In this document: positions 39,558 through 48,801 of the stretch, one piece after another
Position numbering within the stretch: the stretch's first letter is position 1
Layout of the letters: every line of letters begins with the position of its first letter
NCBI GenBank assembly: GCA_017308255.1
Contig: JAFKFN010000009.1
Location: forward strand, 62,001-126,000
Direction of reading: 5' to 3'
DNA length: 64,000 nt
Origin: Altererythrobacter sp.
GTDB lineage: Bacteria; Pseudomonadota; Alphaproteobacteria; Sphingomonadales; Sphingomonadaceae
Made by a program: the position numbers and the translations under genes
Notes under the pieces: generated by a model
What the model was told of the DNA's origin: nothing
The model's database searches: none
The model's input: the letters and a program-made list of their open reading frames with translations, nothing else

Positions 39558-40109
39558 ATGACAGCGCCCCGCGCGACGATCCTGGCGGCAGGAGCCGCGA
39601 CGCTGCTTGTCACCGGAATGCCGGCAACGGCCCAGGTGGATAGCGGCATCGTGCTCAATATCATGCGTGAATGCGCCAAGATCGACGATCCCACCGCGCG
39701 CCTCGCCTGCTATGACAACAACGTCCGCACGAACGATACCGCCCCGCGCGCCGCGGCCCCCGGCCGGTCGGCCGTGCCGCAGGCGAGTGCCGGCGCGCCC
39801 GTGGCGGCGAATACGACCCAGGGCTTCGGTGCCGAATCGGTGCGTGTGCAGCAGCGGCCCCAGTCTTCCGCCGCGGCCGAACGGCTTGACGGGATTTCCT
39901 CGGAGATCACCCAGATATCCCAGCGCGGCCCGGGCCTCTATGCCTTCACCCTGAAAGACGGCGCACAGTGGCAATTCTCGGAAACGGTCGGCTCCAGCTA
40001 CCGTGCACCGCGCGTGGGTTCGACGGTGGAGATCGAGCGGGGCTCGCTCGGCAGCTTCCTGATGCGGTTCGACAAGCAGCAGCCCGTGCCCGTGCGGCGC
40101 ACTCGCTGA
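39558..40109 (+). CDS. Secreted protein with CYD motif, unknown function
   Basis: A 183-residue protein with a Sec signal peptide (cleavage after PATAQ, ~26). Next comes the motif ECAKIDDPTARLACYD (~38-53), a cysteine-flanked helix seen in many small exported proteins, for example type VI-associated VasI-like ones. A Pro/Ala-rich linker leads to a C-terminal beta domain (GPGLYAFTLKDGAQWQF, GSTVEIERGSLGSFLM). No function can be assigned. It converges with the tandem-MarR gene. Confidence 0.7.
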   Translation: MTAPRATILAAGAATLLVTGMPATAQVDSGIVLNIMRECAKIDDPTARLACYDNNVRTNDTAPRAAAPGRSAVPQASAGAPVAANTTQGFGAESVRVQQRPQSSAAAERLDGISSEITQISQRGPGLYAFTLKDGAQWQFSETVGSSYRAPRVGSTVEIERGSLGSFLMRFDKQQPVPVRRTR

Positions 40110-40116
40110 AGCGCCT

Positions 40117-41427
40117 TCAGCCGCGGCCCAGCTCCGCGAAGGCCCGCTCGCGCTCCAGCTGGGCGCAGGCGTTGCGGCGGATCTTGTCGAACGTGGCGAG
40201 GAACCGCGCCCGCTGGCCGGCCGAAAGCGGGGAGAGCAGGAAATCGCTCCGCTGGCGGCCGGCATCGTGGATCACCTTGTGCAGCCGGGCGCCGTCCGCC
40301 GTGGGGTAGAAGCGCCCGTGCCGCCGCCCCGGCTTCCCTTCGCGCGCGACCAGGCCGCGGGCGATCAGCGCCTGGACGGTCCGCCCGGCCTGGCTGTGAT
40401 CGCGCGCCAAGGTGGCAACGAGCGCCGACCATTCGATCGGCGGGTCTATTCCGATTTCCGACAGCACGAAGGCTTCGAAAGTCGACAGGCCCGTCAACCG
40501 CTTGAAGGCCAAGGCCCCGCTGCGGCTGAAATAGGCGCTCAGCGTCATCAGCGGTGAAACGATCCGCGTCCGGTCGATCACGATCTTTTCCAGCGTCCGG
40601 GAATCGCCCCCTGCCCCCGCCGGATCATCGCCCTTCAATCCCTGCGATTGCGCGAGCGCCCTTTCCTGCTCGTAAAGCGCCATCGCACGTTCCAGGAGAA
40701 TCTCGGTGGTATCGTAGAAATCCGCCAGCTCGTCCTCGGAAATCTCGATCGTCAGCTCGCGGTTGCGCAACTCGGCCAGGCGCAACATCCGCTTGCCGAT
40801 CGCATCCCCCTTGCCAGTGAGGCGGAGCGGCGCCCTTATATGCGAACGCTCGACCAGGGTGAGTTCCAGCAGGCGCTTGACCGACCGGCTGACCTGCGCC
40901 TTGTCCACGCCTATCGCGCCCGAGATATCCGCCGGCACCAGCGGCCCCGCGCTTCGCAGCAGGACCACGATCCGCCGGTCGAGTTCGATCAGCGGATATT
41001 CGCGCGCATAGGAAAGGTCCGCGCTTTCGCGCACCTTCTTCAGTATCTGCCACAATTCGCTCTGGATCACATGCGGCGCCTGGGCCTCGGGAAGGCCATC
41101 GCTGGGCGTGCCGCTGATCGCCGCTTCGACCCCGTTCAGGACGATGACCAGGCGGCTGCCGAAATCCGGCGGCGGCGATGGAGCCCCGGCCGCGCGCGAC
41201 GCCCCCATGGCATAGGCCTCGACGATCCGCAGCGCATCATCGGTCAACGGGCCCAGCGTACGCGCAAGCACGGTGGCATCGACAGCGGAGGGCTGCGCCG
41301 CGCGCGCGCCATCTCGCCAGACCCGCTCGGCATGCCGGCGCAAGATCGAGCGCCAGTCGTTCCCGGAAGCGCCCGGCTCGCCAGCCTCGATATGCGCGGC
41401 GCCCGGCGACACGCCAGCCCTGATCAT
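40117..41427 (-). CDS. Tandem MarR-domain DNA-binding protein
   Basis: A ~436-residue regulator with two MarR-type winged-helix domains. The first spans ~115-255 (SELWQILKKVRESADLSY, ADISGAIGVDKAQVSRSVKRL, LTLVERS). The second spans ~280-420 (YFSRSGALAFKRLTGLSTFE, ALVATLARDHSQAGRTVQAL, GLVAREGKPGRRHGRFYP). Classical MarR proteins are dimers of single domains, so one chain could bind an operator as a pseudo-dimer. The N-terminal ~90 residues match nothing known to me. The ATG at 41427 is preceded by ggggag; a GTG at 41451 is an alternative. Confidence 0.8.
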   Translation of the reverse strand: MIRAGVSPGAAHIEAGEPGASGNDWRSILRRHAERVWRDGARAAQPSAVDATVLARTLGPLTDDALRIVEAYAMGASRAAGAPSPPPDFGSRLVIVLNGVEAAISGTPSDGLPEAQAPHVIQSELWQILKKVRESADLSYAREYPLIELDRRIVVLLRSAGPLVPADISGAIGVDKAQVSRSVKRLLELTLVERSHIRAPLRLTGKGDAIGKRMLRLAELRNRELTIEISEDELADFYDTTEILLERAMALYEQERALAQSQGLKGDDPAGAGGDSRTLEKIVIDRTRIVSPLMTLSAYFSRSGALAFKRLTGLSTFEAFVLSEIGIDPPIEWSALVATLARDHSQAGRTVQALIARGLVAREGKPGRRHGRFYPTADGARLHKVIHDAGRQRSDFLLSPLSAGQRARFLATFDKIRRNACAQLERERAFAELGRG

Positions 41428-41969
41428 CAACGCGGCCACTCCCCCGACCACCCGTTGTCGTTACGGAGAGAGCCTAGAGGGCTTTTACGGTGATGAATAG
41501 CCGGATGCCGCGCGCCGCGCGCTGAACCAGCTGACGAGGCACCGTACATCGAAGGCGAAAGGCGATGCAGTAAGGCAACACTCGCGCAGACGACCTCTTA
41601 CCCAGGATCATGAAAACGGCTGATTTCCGCCAAAAACGATCCTTTTCCCGCCGAGGCCTGGAGGAGCGCCGCGGTGAACTCTGCGCAATAATCCTGCTCC
41701 AAAGCGCCCTGTCCGGACATTTTGCACAGCGCGGGCACGCGTGATCCCCTAGACTCTATCAACCGTGCGCCATATGAACCGATCCCTGACGGACCTGTCG
41801 ATTCCAAGGCGGGCCGCGAGGGAGGGATGTTCTGAACATCTGCGTGGGGGCACGCGTACGATCTGGCATATAAGATCGGCGCCATCTCCCTCACCCTTCC
41901 CTTGAAGAGAATAGGGTTTTCACCGCGGCGGCCTGGTCGTCCGTGTTCTTTGTGAAAAGGGAGCGTGAA
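41428..41969. other. Long upstream region of the TonB receptor gene
   Basis: About 540 bp between divergent genes with no credible protein. It is less GC-rich than the flanks and probably carries the receptor promoter and operator. A short inverted motif, gatgttctgaacatc (41827-41841), contains gatgttc/gaacatc around a single T and is a possible operator. Only weak hexamer matches are seen near the receptor start. Confidence 0.4.
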
Positions 41970-44900
41970 GTGAGGAAATTGCATACTCCGGGGATCTACA
42001 GGGCTCTCCTGCTGGCGGGCTGCGCCACCACGTTTGCTTTAGCGGCCGCACCGGCCATGGCTCAGGATGATGAGGACGAAACGTCCACGTCATCCACCAA
42101 GGACACCATCGTCGTCACCGGCTCGCGCATCGCGCGGCCCGACTACGTGTCCAACAGCCCGACCGTTTCGGTCGATCAGGAATTCTTGCAGCAGTCCAGC
42201 ACGGCCGCCGTCGAGCAACAGCTCAATAAGCTGCCGCAGTTCGTCATTTCGCAATCGTCTACCGCTTCGAACGGCGAGTCGGGCCTTCTGCCCGCCGGCG
42301 GTGACATTCAGCCGAACGCGACCAACACGCCCGGCGCGGCGACGGTCTCGCTGCGCGGCGTCGGCGCCAACCGCACTCTGGTGCTGATCGACGGCCGTCG
42401 CGGCGTTCCCGGCAACGCTTCCGGCACCGTAGACGTCTCGACAATCCCGAACTCGGCGCTCCAGCGGGTCGAAGTGATCTCCGGTGGCGCTTCGGCGACG
42501 TACGGCGCGGACGCGGTCGCCGGCGTCACCAACTTCATCCTCAAGAAGGACTTCCAGGGCATCGAACTCGATGGCCAAATGGGTTTCGACCAGCGCGGCC
42601 ATGGTTTCGAGTACCAGGTCGGTGGTATCATCGGCACGGACCTGCCCGATGGCCGCGGCAACGTAAGCCTGGCGATGTCGATGAACACTCGCGAGACGAT
42701 GCTCTACAAGGATAACCCCTGGTACCGGGATCTGTGGAACAATCCGAATACTACCAGTGGTGCATTCTTCTTTGTACCGCGGCCTGGTATTAGCGGCCTG
42801 GCCTTCCCCGCTAACGGGACCACGCCGGGAACGGGTTGCGAAGTGCTTCCGCAAGGCTGCGTCGTGACGAACATGTTCCCTGGTGCGAACCCGCCGGTAC
42901 GCAACAATACGGGCAGCGTCTTTGTCAACGAAGACGGCTCGCTCTTCATCGGAAACTCGAGCTTCGCCGGTTCCTACGCGGATCGTGGCGGCGGGGCTTT
43001 CTTCAAGCCGTGGCCGACTCGTGACGCTGAGACTGGCGCTATATGGTCAACCAAAGCCAATGGCCGGCTCTATGCGTACAATGCGTTGACGCCGCAGACC
43101 GTGCCGACGACGCGCTACAACTTCCTCGCTCGTGGCAACTTCGAGGTCAACGACTGGATCGGCGTGTTCGGCCAGGGCATGTTCAGTAACAGCACGACCT
43201 ACACCGTGCAGGAAGCCGGCGGTGCGCAAGGTGGTTGGGACGTCAACATTCCGTGGGGTAATGGAACTTACACTGGCGCGGTCGCTAATCCGCTCGCGTT
43301 CCTGGGCCGGCCCGCTTATCAAAATCCGGCGGTGATGTCTTCCGTTCTCGCAGACGGAGTCACCACTAATCCGCTGTTCCAGGCAGCCTATCCGTTCCTG
43401 AACTGCGTGGGCTACACTACCGGTACGGGCGGCTGTACGAATACGGAAGCGTTCCAGCAGGTAGTGCCTCAACAAATTCAGGCCTTGCTGAACCAGCGGA
43501 CTAATCCGAACGCCCCCTTCAGCCTGTCGGGATTTTTCCCTAATCCGCGTGCGAACTACTCCGAAGTCACGACTTATATGTTGGTGGCAGGTCTCGAGGG
43601 CTCGGTTCCGGGCACCGACTGGACTTGGGAAGCCTTCGTCAACCACGGCCAGTCGCAGACTTGGAGCCGCCAAACCGGCATGTATTCCATGCAGCGTGTG
43701 CGGGCCGTGTTCACCGCCCCGAACTTTGGGCAGGGCTTCAACCATGCCAGCAATGAGTACAGTGGCGAATTCGGCGCGGCGAGGGCTACTTGCACCACCG
43801 GTCTCAACTTCTTTGGCGGCTATCAGGGCATCTCCGACGATTGCCGCGAGGCTATCGCCGCGGATAACGTCAACCGGGGCACGTCGCGCCAGACGATCGT
43901 GGAAACCAACTTGCAGGGTGGATTGTTCGATCTTCCCGCGGGCCAGCTCCGCTTCGCGGTCGGCGCCAGCTACCGTGAGAGCCGTTACGAGTTCATTCCC
44001 GACACCGCTGCATCCGCGGGCCGGAACTCTCTCGATTCTCTGATCGGTATCTACCCCGGCACCAAGATGGAGATGCAGGGGATCGATGCGAAGGAACTCT
44101 ATGGCGAGCTTCTCATCCCGGTTGTGCGGGATCTGCCGTTCATCCAGGAACTGAATCTCGAAGTCGGCGGCCGCATGTCGCACTACAATACCACGGGTAC
44201 GAGCTATACGTTCAAGGTCCTGGGGGATTGGCAGGTCACCGATTGGCTCCGGTTCCGCGGTGGCTTTAACCGCGCGGAACGCATGCCCAACATTGCCGAG
44301 CTCCTGCTCACGCCACAGCAGTCGTTTGGCACGGAAGTTATCGGCGACGTCTGCTCGACGCGCCATAACAATCCGCTCTCGGCCAACCCGAACACCAATA
44401 CGACGAACGCCCTTGACGTGCAGGCGATGTGCTTGGCGCTGATGCAGCGTGACAATGGTGGTGTTTATGTTCCGATCACCGATGAAAACAGCTATTACTA
44501 CGCTCCGGAATCGACTAATCGGCAGCCAGCTGGCGGTGGTGGTTTCACGTTCGCGACTGCGGTCGGGAACCAGTATTACCGCGAGCACATTGACGCGAAC
44601 TATACCCCGTTGAAGTCGGAAATCGCCGACACCTGGACTGCTGGCGCGGTGATCCAGTCTCCGATGCGGAACGGGCCTTTGTCACGCCTCAATCTTGCGA
44701 TCGATTATTTCAACATCAAGATTAAGGATCCGATCTCGCGGCTTGGTGAAGGCGCGCAGTTCCTCCGCTGTGTCTCGCCCGACTTTAACCCGGCGGCCGC
44801 GGGCGTGGCTGCGGGGGCGACCAGCGCCGACGATCTGGACAGTCCCGAAATCCGGGCACGTGCTCTGGCTGCGCTTGCGGCGGGTGGCACTTGCGCGAGC

Positions 44901-45542
44901 GTGTTCCGGAACCCGAGCACTGGCCAAGGTTTCACCGGCCAGGTCAACAGCCCCAAGATGATCGGCAGCTACGGCAACGATGGTGAGATCAGGCTGTCGG
45001 GCATCGATGCCAATCTCAGCTGGAGCATGGATGCTGGCCCGGGTACGGTCTTCGCCAACCTCAACGCCAACTACATGATCGATTTCAAGGTCAAGGCCAT
45101 GGAAGGCCAGCCTTTCGTTGATTATGTCGGCACGACTGGCACGACTGCGCTGGGCGTGAACTCTGGCTCGTCGTTCGAATATAGGATCTTCGGCACCCTT
45201 GGATACAATTGGGGTCCGGCGAACCTGTCGATGCAGTGGCAGTATATTCCGAAGACGGAAGATGGCGCCGAGGCGATGTTCCTCAATGGATTGGCTCCTG
45301 CGGGCACCGCCGCCACCGGTCTTCCGGCGTACAGTGTGTTCCACCTCAACGGCGGCTATCAGGTGAACGAAACCGTTCGGCTTCGTTTCGGCATCGACAA
45401 CGTCTTCAATATCAAGCCGCCGCTTACCAACATGAACGCCGATTACGACGCGGCGCTTGGTCAGCTTCCTGGTGGTGGTTACAGCCTGTTCCACGACGTT
45501 CAGGGTCGCCGTTTCTCGCTGGGCGCGAACGTCCGCTTCTAA
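41970..45542 (+). CDS. TonB-dependent receptor (large, sphingomonad type)
   Basis: A 1190-residue outer-membrane receptor. GTG at 41970 follows gggag and gives a signal peptide ending APAMAQ (~33). The TonB-box/plug region is TIVVTGSRIARPDY, then the plug (LRGVGANRTLVLIDGRR, RVEVISGGASATYGADAVAG), and a long beta barrel ending in FSLGANVRF with terminal Phe. Long extracellular loops include several Cys pairs. The substrate is unknown; sphingomonads use many such receptors for iron complexes and glycans. A strong terminator follows. Confidence 0.92.
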   Translation: MRKLHTPGIYRALLLAGCATTFALAAAPAMAQDDEDETSTSSTKDTIVVTGSRIARPDYVSNSPTVSVDQEFLQQSSTAAVEQQLNKLPQFVISQSSTASNGESGLLPAGGDIQPNATNTPGAATVSLRGVGANRTLVLIDGRRGVPGNASGTVDVSTIPNSALQRVEVISGGASATYGADAVAGVTNFILKKDFQGIELDGQMGFDQRGHGFEYQVGGIIGTDLPDGRGNVSLAMSMNTRETMLYKDNPWYRDLWNNPNTTSGAFFFVPRPGISGLAFPANGTTPGTGCEVLPQGCVVTNMFPGANPPVRNNTGSVFVNEDGSLFIGNSSFAGSYADRGGGAFFKPWPTRDAETGAIWSTKANGRLYAYNALTPQTVPTTRYNFLARGNFEVNDWIGVFGQGMFSNSTTYTVQEAGGAQGGWDVNIPWGNGTYTGAVANPLAFLGRPAYQNPAVMSSVLADGVTTNPLFQAAYPFLNCVGYTTGTGGCTNTEAFQQVVPQQIQALLNQRTNPNAPFSLSGFFPNPRANYSEVTTYMLVAGLEGSVPGTDWTWEAFVNHGQSQTWSRQTGMYSMQRVRAVFTAPNFGQGFNHASNEYSGEFGAARATCTTGLNFFGGYQGISDDCREAIAADNVNRGTSRQTIVETNLQGGLFDLPAGQLRFAVGASYRESRYEFIPDTAASAGRNSLDSLIGIYPGTKMEMQGIDAKELYGELLIPVVRDLPFIQELNLEVGGRMSHYNTTGTSYTFKVLGDWQVTDWLRFRGGFNRAERMPNIAELLLTPQQSFGTEVIGDVCSTRHNNPLSANPNTNTTNALDVQAMCLALMQRDNGGVYVPITDENSYYYAPESTNRQPAGGGGFTFATAVGNQYYREHIDANYTPLKSEIADTWTAGAVIQSPMRNGPLSRLNLAIDYFNIKIKDPISRLGEGAQFLRCVSPDFNPAAAGVAAGATSADDLDSPEIRARALAALAAGGTCASVFRNPSTGQGFTGQVNSPKMIGSYGNDGEIRLSGIDANLSWSMDAGPGTVFANLNANYMIDFKVKAMEGQPFVDYVGTTGTTALGVNSGSSFEYRIFGTLGYNWGPANLSMQWQYIPKTEDGAEAMFLNGLAPAGTAATGLPAYSVFHLNGGYQVNETVRLRFGIDNVFNIKPPLTNMNADYDAALGQLPGGGYSLFHDVQGRRFSLGANVRF

Positions 45543-45565
45543 GCGAAGGGCGATTGCCAAATTCG

Positions 45566-45597
45566 GGCCCTCCCCCAGTGGGAGGGCCTTTTTTTTT
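45566..45597 (+). terminator. Rho-independent terminator of the TonB receptor gene
   Basis: Stem GGCCCTCCC/GGGAGGGCC (9 bp, loop CCAGT region) followed by nine T residues, 23 bp after the stop codon. Confidence 0.9.
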
Positions 45598-45662
45598 GGG
45601 TTCATGACGTGGACAATCGCCGTGGCTCAGCGCATCGCATTTTGACAACCAGCGAGAAGAAG

Positions 45663-46652
45663 ATGGTCAAGACCGTTCGCATTCACACCCTCGGCGCCCC
45701 CGACGTCCTGCAAATCGAAGACCTACCCATCGGCGATCCTAATCCCGGGGAAGTCCGCATTCGGGTCGAGGCAGTCGGGCTCAACCGCTCCGAAGCGATG
45801 TATCGCGCCGGCCGCTATCCCGTGCAGCCGCAGTTGCCGAGCCTGATCGGTTATGAAGGCGTCGGCACGATCGAAGCCCTGGGAGCGGGCGTCACGGGCT
45901 TCAGCGAAGGCGATCGGGTCTGCGTGCTGCCGATGATCCAGCAGGGCCAGTATGGCATCTGGGCCGAGCAGGCCATCGTGCCCGCCCGCATCCTGCTGCC
46001 AGCCCCGCCCGGTCTCACGCCGGCGGAAGCCGCGTCGGTCTGGATGCAGTATTTCACCGCCTTTGCGCTGATCGAAGTGGCCGATATCGGCATCGGCGAT
46101 GGAGTGATTGTCCGCGCCGCCTCGTCCAGCGTGGGCATCGCGGCGATCCAACTGGCCAACTGGGCGGGCTCCGTCTCGATCGCCTGCACGCGCACCTCGG
46201 CCAAGGCGGGGGCGCTGCGCGAACTCGGCGCCGCTCATGTCGTCGCCACCGACGAGGAAGACCTGGTCGAACGGGTCATGGCGATCACCGGCGGCAAGGG
46301 CGCCCGCACAGCCTTCGATCCCGTCGGTGGGCCTTATGTGGACACGCTCGCCCGCGCCCTCGCCCCGCGCGGCATCCTGTTCATTTACGGCGGCCTCAGC
46401 GAGCAGCCGACGCCCTACCCCCACTGGCCCTGCGCGATGAAGGGCCTGTCTATGCGCGGGTGGGTAGCGAGCGAGATTTGGAACCATCCCCACCGCTTCG
46501 AGGCTGCCAAGGAGAAAATCCTGGCCGGCCTGGCGAGCGGACATCTCAAGCCGGTGATCGCCCATACCTTCAAGGGCCTGGAAAGCATCGTCGAAGCGAA
46601 TGCCTATCTCGAGTCCAACCAACAGGTGGGCAAGGTGGTCGTGACGATCTAG
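45663..46652 (+). CDS. Zinc-independent quinone oxidoreductase-like dehydrogenase (MDR family)
   Basis: A 329-residue medium-chain dehydrogenase/reductase. It has an N-terminal GroES-like domain (PGEVRIRVEAVGLNRSEAMYRAGRYP), no zinc-ligand set, and a Rossmann domain. The dinucleotide loop reads AASSSVGIAAIQLA rather than the canonical AxxGGVG, and FDPVGGPYVDTLARAL follows. This fits zeta-crystallin/quinone oxidoreductases that reduce quinones or enones with NAD(P)H. The ATG at 45663 follows gagaaga. It is followed by tRNA-Arg. Confidence 0.85.
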   Translation: MVKTVRIHTLGAPDVLQIEDLPIGDPNPGEVRIRVEAVGLNRSEAMYRAGRYPVQPQLPSLIGYEGVGTIEALGAGVTGFSEGDRVCVLPMIQQGQYGIWAEQAIVPARILLPAPPGLTPAEAASVWMQYFTAFALIEVADIGIGDGVIVRAASSSVGIAAIQLANWAGSVSIACTRTSAKAGALRELGAAHVVATDEEDLVERVMAITGGKGARTAFDPVGGPYVDTLARALAPRGILFIYGGLSEQPTPYPHWPCAMKGLSMRGWVASEIWNHPHRFEAAKEKILAGLASGHLKPVIAHTFKGLESIVEANAYLESNQQVGKVVVTI

Positions 46653-46731
46653 GTCCCCGAACCTCGGCCGAACACCCCTCTTCGCGAGCCGATTGCCACA
46701 ACCATCCCGCTCACCTAAACGGCACCGTCAC

Positions 46732-46808
46732 GCGCCCGTAGCTCAGCAGGATAGAGCATCGGATTCCTAATCCGGGGGTCACAGGTTCGAATCCTGTCGG
46801 GCGCACCA
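46732..46808 (+). tRNA. tRNA-Arg (anticodon CCU)
   Basis: A 77-nt cloverleaf. Acceptor GCGCCCG pairs with CGGGCGC, the D-arm is GCTCAGCAGGATAGAGC, the anticodon loop is TTCCTAA with anticodon CCT, the T-arm is ACAGGTTCGAATCCTGT, the discriminator is A, and CCA is encoded. It reads AGG codons. Confidence 0.96.
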
Positions 46809-47111
46809 TACGTCGCAAGTGCGGAAATCGAGCGCTATATCCGCGATGCCGTTTCTGGCTATTCGGAGGAGAATACCGAAGCGTTCTTCGCGTTGATTGA
46901 AACGCGGGACGGTTCGATCTGGGCTATTTCACCCTTCGCGGCCTACCGGCGGGACGGTCCCAGCTGGTCACGCCACACGTTGCCTCAATTAGAAGAGCGC
47001 GGGTCTCTCGGCGTGAGCGAGAAGCTACCGGGCATTGTCCTCCTGTCGAGCTGGCGTAATGCGAGAAACTCTCTGAGTGGACCGACACCCATGGCCCTTC
47101 CAGCAAATTAG
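46809..47111 (+). pseudogene. Gene relic directly behind tRNA-Arg
   Basis: A 100-codon open frame begins at the base after the tRNA CCA with no start codon except a TTG at 46893. It reads like genuine protein (EIERYIRDAVSGYSEENTEA, then FFALIETRDGSIWAISPFAAY). It ends with TAG at 47109-47111. It looks like the 3' remnant of a gene cut at the tRNA end, as when an integrated element decays. No integrase or second att copy is seen. The remaining ~90 bp to the stress-protein gene holds nothing recognisable. Confidence 0.35.
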
Positions 47112-47203
47112 CCGATCCGCGGCATGCTATTCTGCACGTCGTGCCAGGGGACCCGCGCGCAGAATATCAGCCTGTTCGCGCCACCCTTGCCCAGCAAGGC
47201 CGC

Positions 47204-48097
47204 CTATTCCTCGGCAGGCGGCTGGATCACGACCAGGAGATCGCCGGCGGCCGATTCCAGCAGGCGCTTGGTCATGCTTCCGATCAGAATATCGAACAAC
47301 GCGCCGCGGCCGTGGCTGCCGATCACGGTGAGATCGGCGCCCTTGTTGCTAACGTATTCCCAGATCAGCCGTTCGGGATTGCCCTGTTCGATCAGGACGC
47401 GGATGCGCTTGCGCAAGGCGTCGTCGATGGGGACGGAGGCGAGGAAGTCGGCGCCCTGCTCGTCCTCCATCTCGCGCATGCGCCTGCTGACGTCGGTTTT
47501 GTCGTGAAGGCCGCCGTAAGGCAGATCATACCCGTGCAGAAGCACGATGTCGGCCGTGGGGAAGAACGCCGCCGTAGTCTCCAGCGCGTGGCGGGAAGCG
47601 TCGGAGAAATTGGTGGCCACTGCGATGTGGTGATAGGGACTGGCGGCGCGATCCTTCACCACCAGCACGGGCACAGACGATCGGCGCACCAGCTGGTTGA
47701 TGGTCGTGCCGATCAGCATGCGCCCAAGCCCTGCTTCGCGAGCGACACCGGTCACGATCAGGTCGCACGCTTCCTGTTCGGCGATGGCCAGCAGGCGTTC
47801 AGCCGGATCGCCTTCCTCGACACGCACTTCGGCATGGGCCAGCTCGCTCCCGAGATCGCGCCCGATCCGCCAGCGCGCGCTTTCGACCCTGTCCGGTGTC
47901 CGGTACCAGGCGGGCACGTCCCGCCCAACCGGGTCCGGCCTTTCAGGAGCAGGCGCCAGCACATGGGCGACGACCAGCCTCGCGTCCCAGCGCTCGCTCA
48001 GCCGTATCGCCCGGTCAAGCGCGCGATCACACCGGCAGCTGAGATCGGTTGCCAGCAGAACGGTTTTCGGCGCACCCGCATTCGCGGCGTCGGACAA
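47204..48097 (-). CDS. Universal stress protein, tandem UspA domains
   Basis: A 297-residue protein made of two UspA domains. Domain 1 (12-150) has TVLLATDLS and a degenerate nucleotide loop (GVAREAGLGRMLIGTTINQL). Domain 2 (158-295) has HIAVATNFSDASRHALE and the full ATP-type motif GSHGRGALFDILIGSMTKRLL. Such proteins support survival under stress. It is 84 bp upstream, on the same strand, of nothing obvious; the Mrp operon ends just beyond its start on the same strand and may read into it. Confidence 0.88.
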   Translation of the reverse strand: MSDAANAGAPKTVLLATDLSCRCDRALDRAIRLSERWDARLVVAHVLAPAPERPDPVGRDVPAWYRTPDRVESARWRIGRDLGSELAHAEVRVEEGDPAERLLAIAEQEACDLIVTGVAREAGLGRMLIGTTINQLVRRSSVPVLVVKDRAASPYHHIAVATNFSDASRHALETTAAFFPTADIVLLHGYDLPYGGLHDKTDVSRRMREMEDEQGADFLASVPIDDALRKRIRVLIEQGNPERLIWEYVSNKGADLTVIGSHGRGALFDILIGSMTKRLLESAAGDLLVVIQPPAEE

Positions 48098-48181
48098 GGA
48101 AGCTCTCCTTTTCGAACCGGATCGAACGATGTCCGGCAGGCTACCCCATGTCCCGGCCCAAAGGCCAGCGCCTCACCCGAG

Positions 48182-48523
48182 TTAGGGCTTGTCCCGTCTC
48201 TCGCGCCCCTCGCTGCGATCCCGGTAAAGCGCCGCCCGCGACAGCAGCATCAGCGTGACGGGGGTCGTCAGGGTGACGAACAGTTCGATCAGGATTTCGT
48301 GGATGACGATGCGCGATTGCAGGGCGGAAAAGCAGATCATCGAGGCGAGCAGGATGCTGGCCATGCCCACCGTGGTGCCCAGCGTGGGCGCGTGCATCCG
48401 TTCATAAAACGTCTTCAGCCGAAGCAGCCCCACCGTGCCGATCAGCGAGACCGACGCGCCGAACAGCACGAGAAACGCCACCAGCAAGGCCGCCCACAGC
48501 GGCAGATCGGGTGCCTGGGTCAT
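48182..48523 (-). CDS. mnhG: Mrp/Pha Na+/H+ antiporter subunit G
   Basis: A 113-residue membrane protein with three helices. The family core FGASVSLIGTVGLLRLKTFYERMHAPTLGTTVG is clear. It is the last gene of the operon, overlapping mnhF by 4 nt. MrpG is a small, essential part of the seven-subunit antiporter complex. Confidence 0.92.
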   Translation of the reverse strand: MTQAPDLPLWAALLVAFLVLFGASVSLIGTVGLLRLKTFYERMHAPTLGTTVGMASILLASMICFSALQSRIVIHEILIELFVTLTTPVTLMLLSRAALYRDRSEGRERRDKP

Positions 48524-48801
48524 TCGATCACCTCGCCGCGCATCAGGAACTTCGCCAGGGCGACCGTGCTGGCGAAGCCGAGCAGCGCGATGATCAGCGT
48601 CGCCTCGTAATAGAACGTGCGACCCGTCTGGATTCCGAAGGTGACCAGCAGGAGCATGGCATTGACGTAAAGCGCATCGAGGCTGAGGACGCGATCCTGC
48701 GCGCGCGGGCCGCCGAGAAGGCGCCAGAGGGCGCACAGCATCGCCAGCCCCAGCAGCATCTGCGCGATGGTGATCGACCAGCCGAGGAAGGCCATGCTCA
48801 T
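48520..48801 (-). CDS. mnhF: Mrp/Pha Na+/H+ antiporter subunit F
   Basis: A 93-residue, three-helix subunit with the conserved GGPRAQDRVLSLDALYVNAMLLL segment, whose Asp is invariant in MrpF/PhaF. It overlaps mnhE at its start and mnhG at its end by 4 nt each. ATG at 48795 (MAFLGW) is an alternative start. Confidence 0.92.
   Translation of the reverse strand: MSMAFLGWSITIAQMLLGLAMLCALWRLLGGPRAQDRVLSLDALYVNAMLLLVTFGIQTGRTFYYEATLIIALLGFASTVALAKFLMRGEVIE

Noticed and set aside
41598-41984. A 128-codon minus-strand frame in the region before the TonB receptor
   Set aside because: It overlaps the receptor start and shows no motif or ribosome-binding site; the region reads better as regulatory DNA.
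46809-47111. Calling the frame behind tRNA-Arg an intact gene from the TTG at 46893
   Set aside because: Protein-like sequence continues upstream of the TTG to the tRNA, there is no ribosome-binding site, and the encoded part looks like the end of a longer protein.
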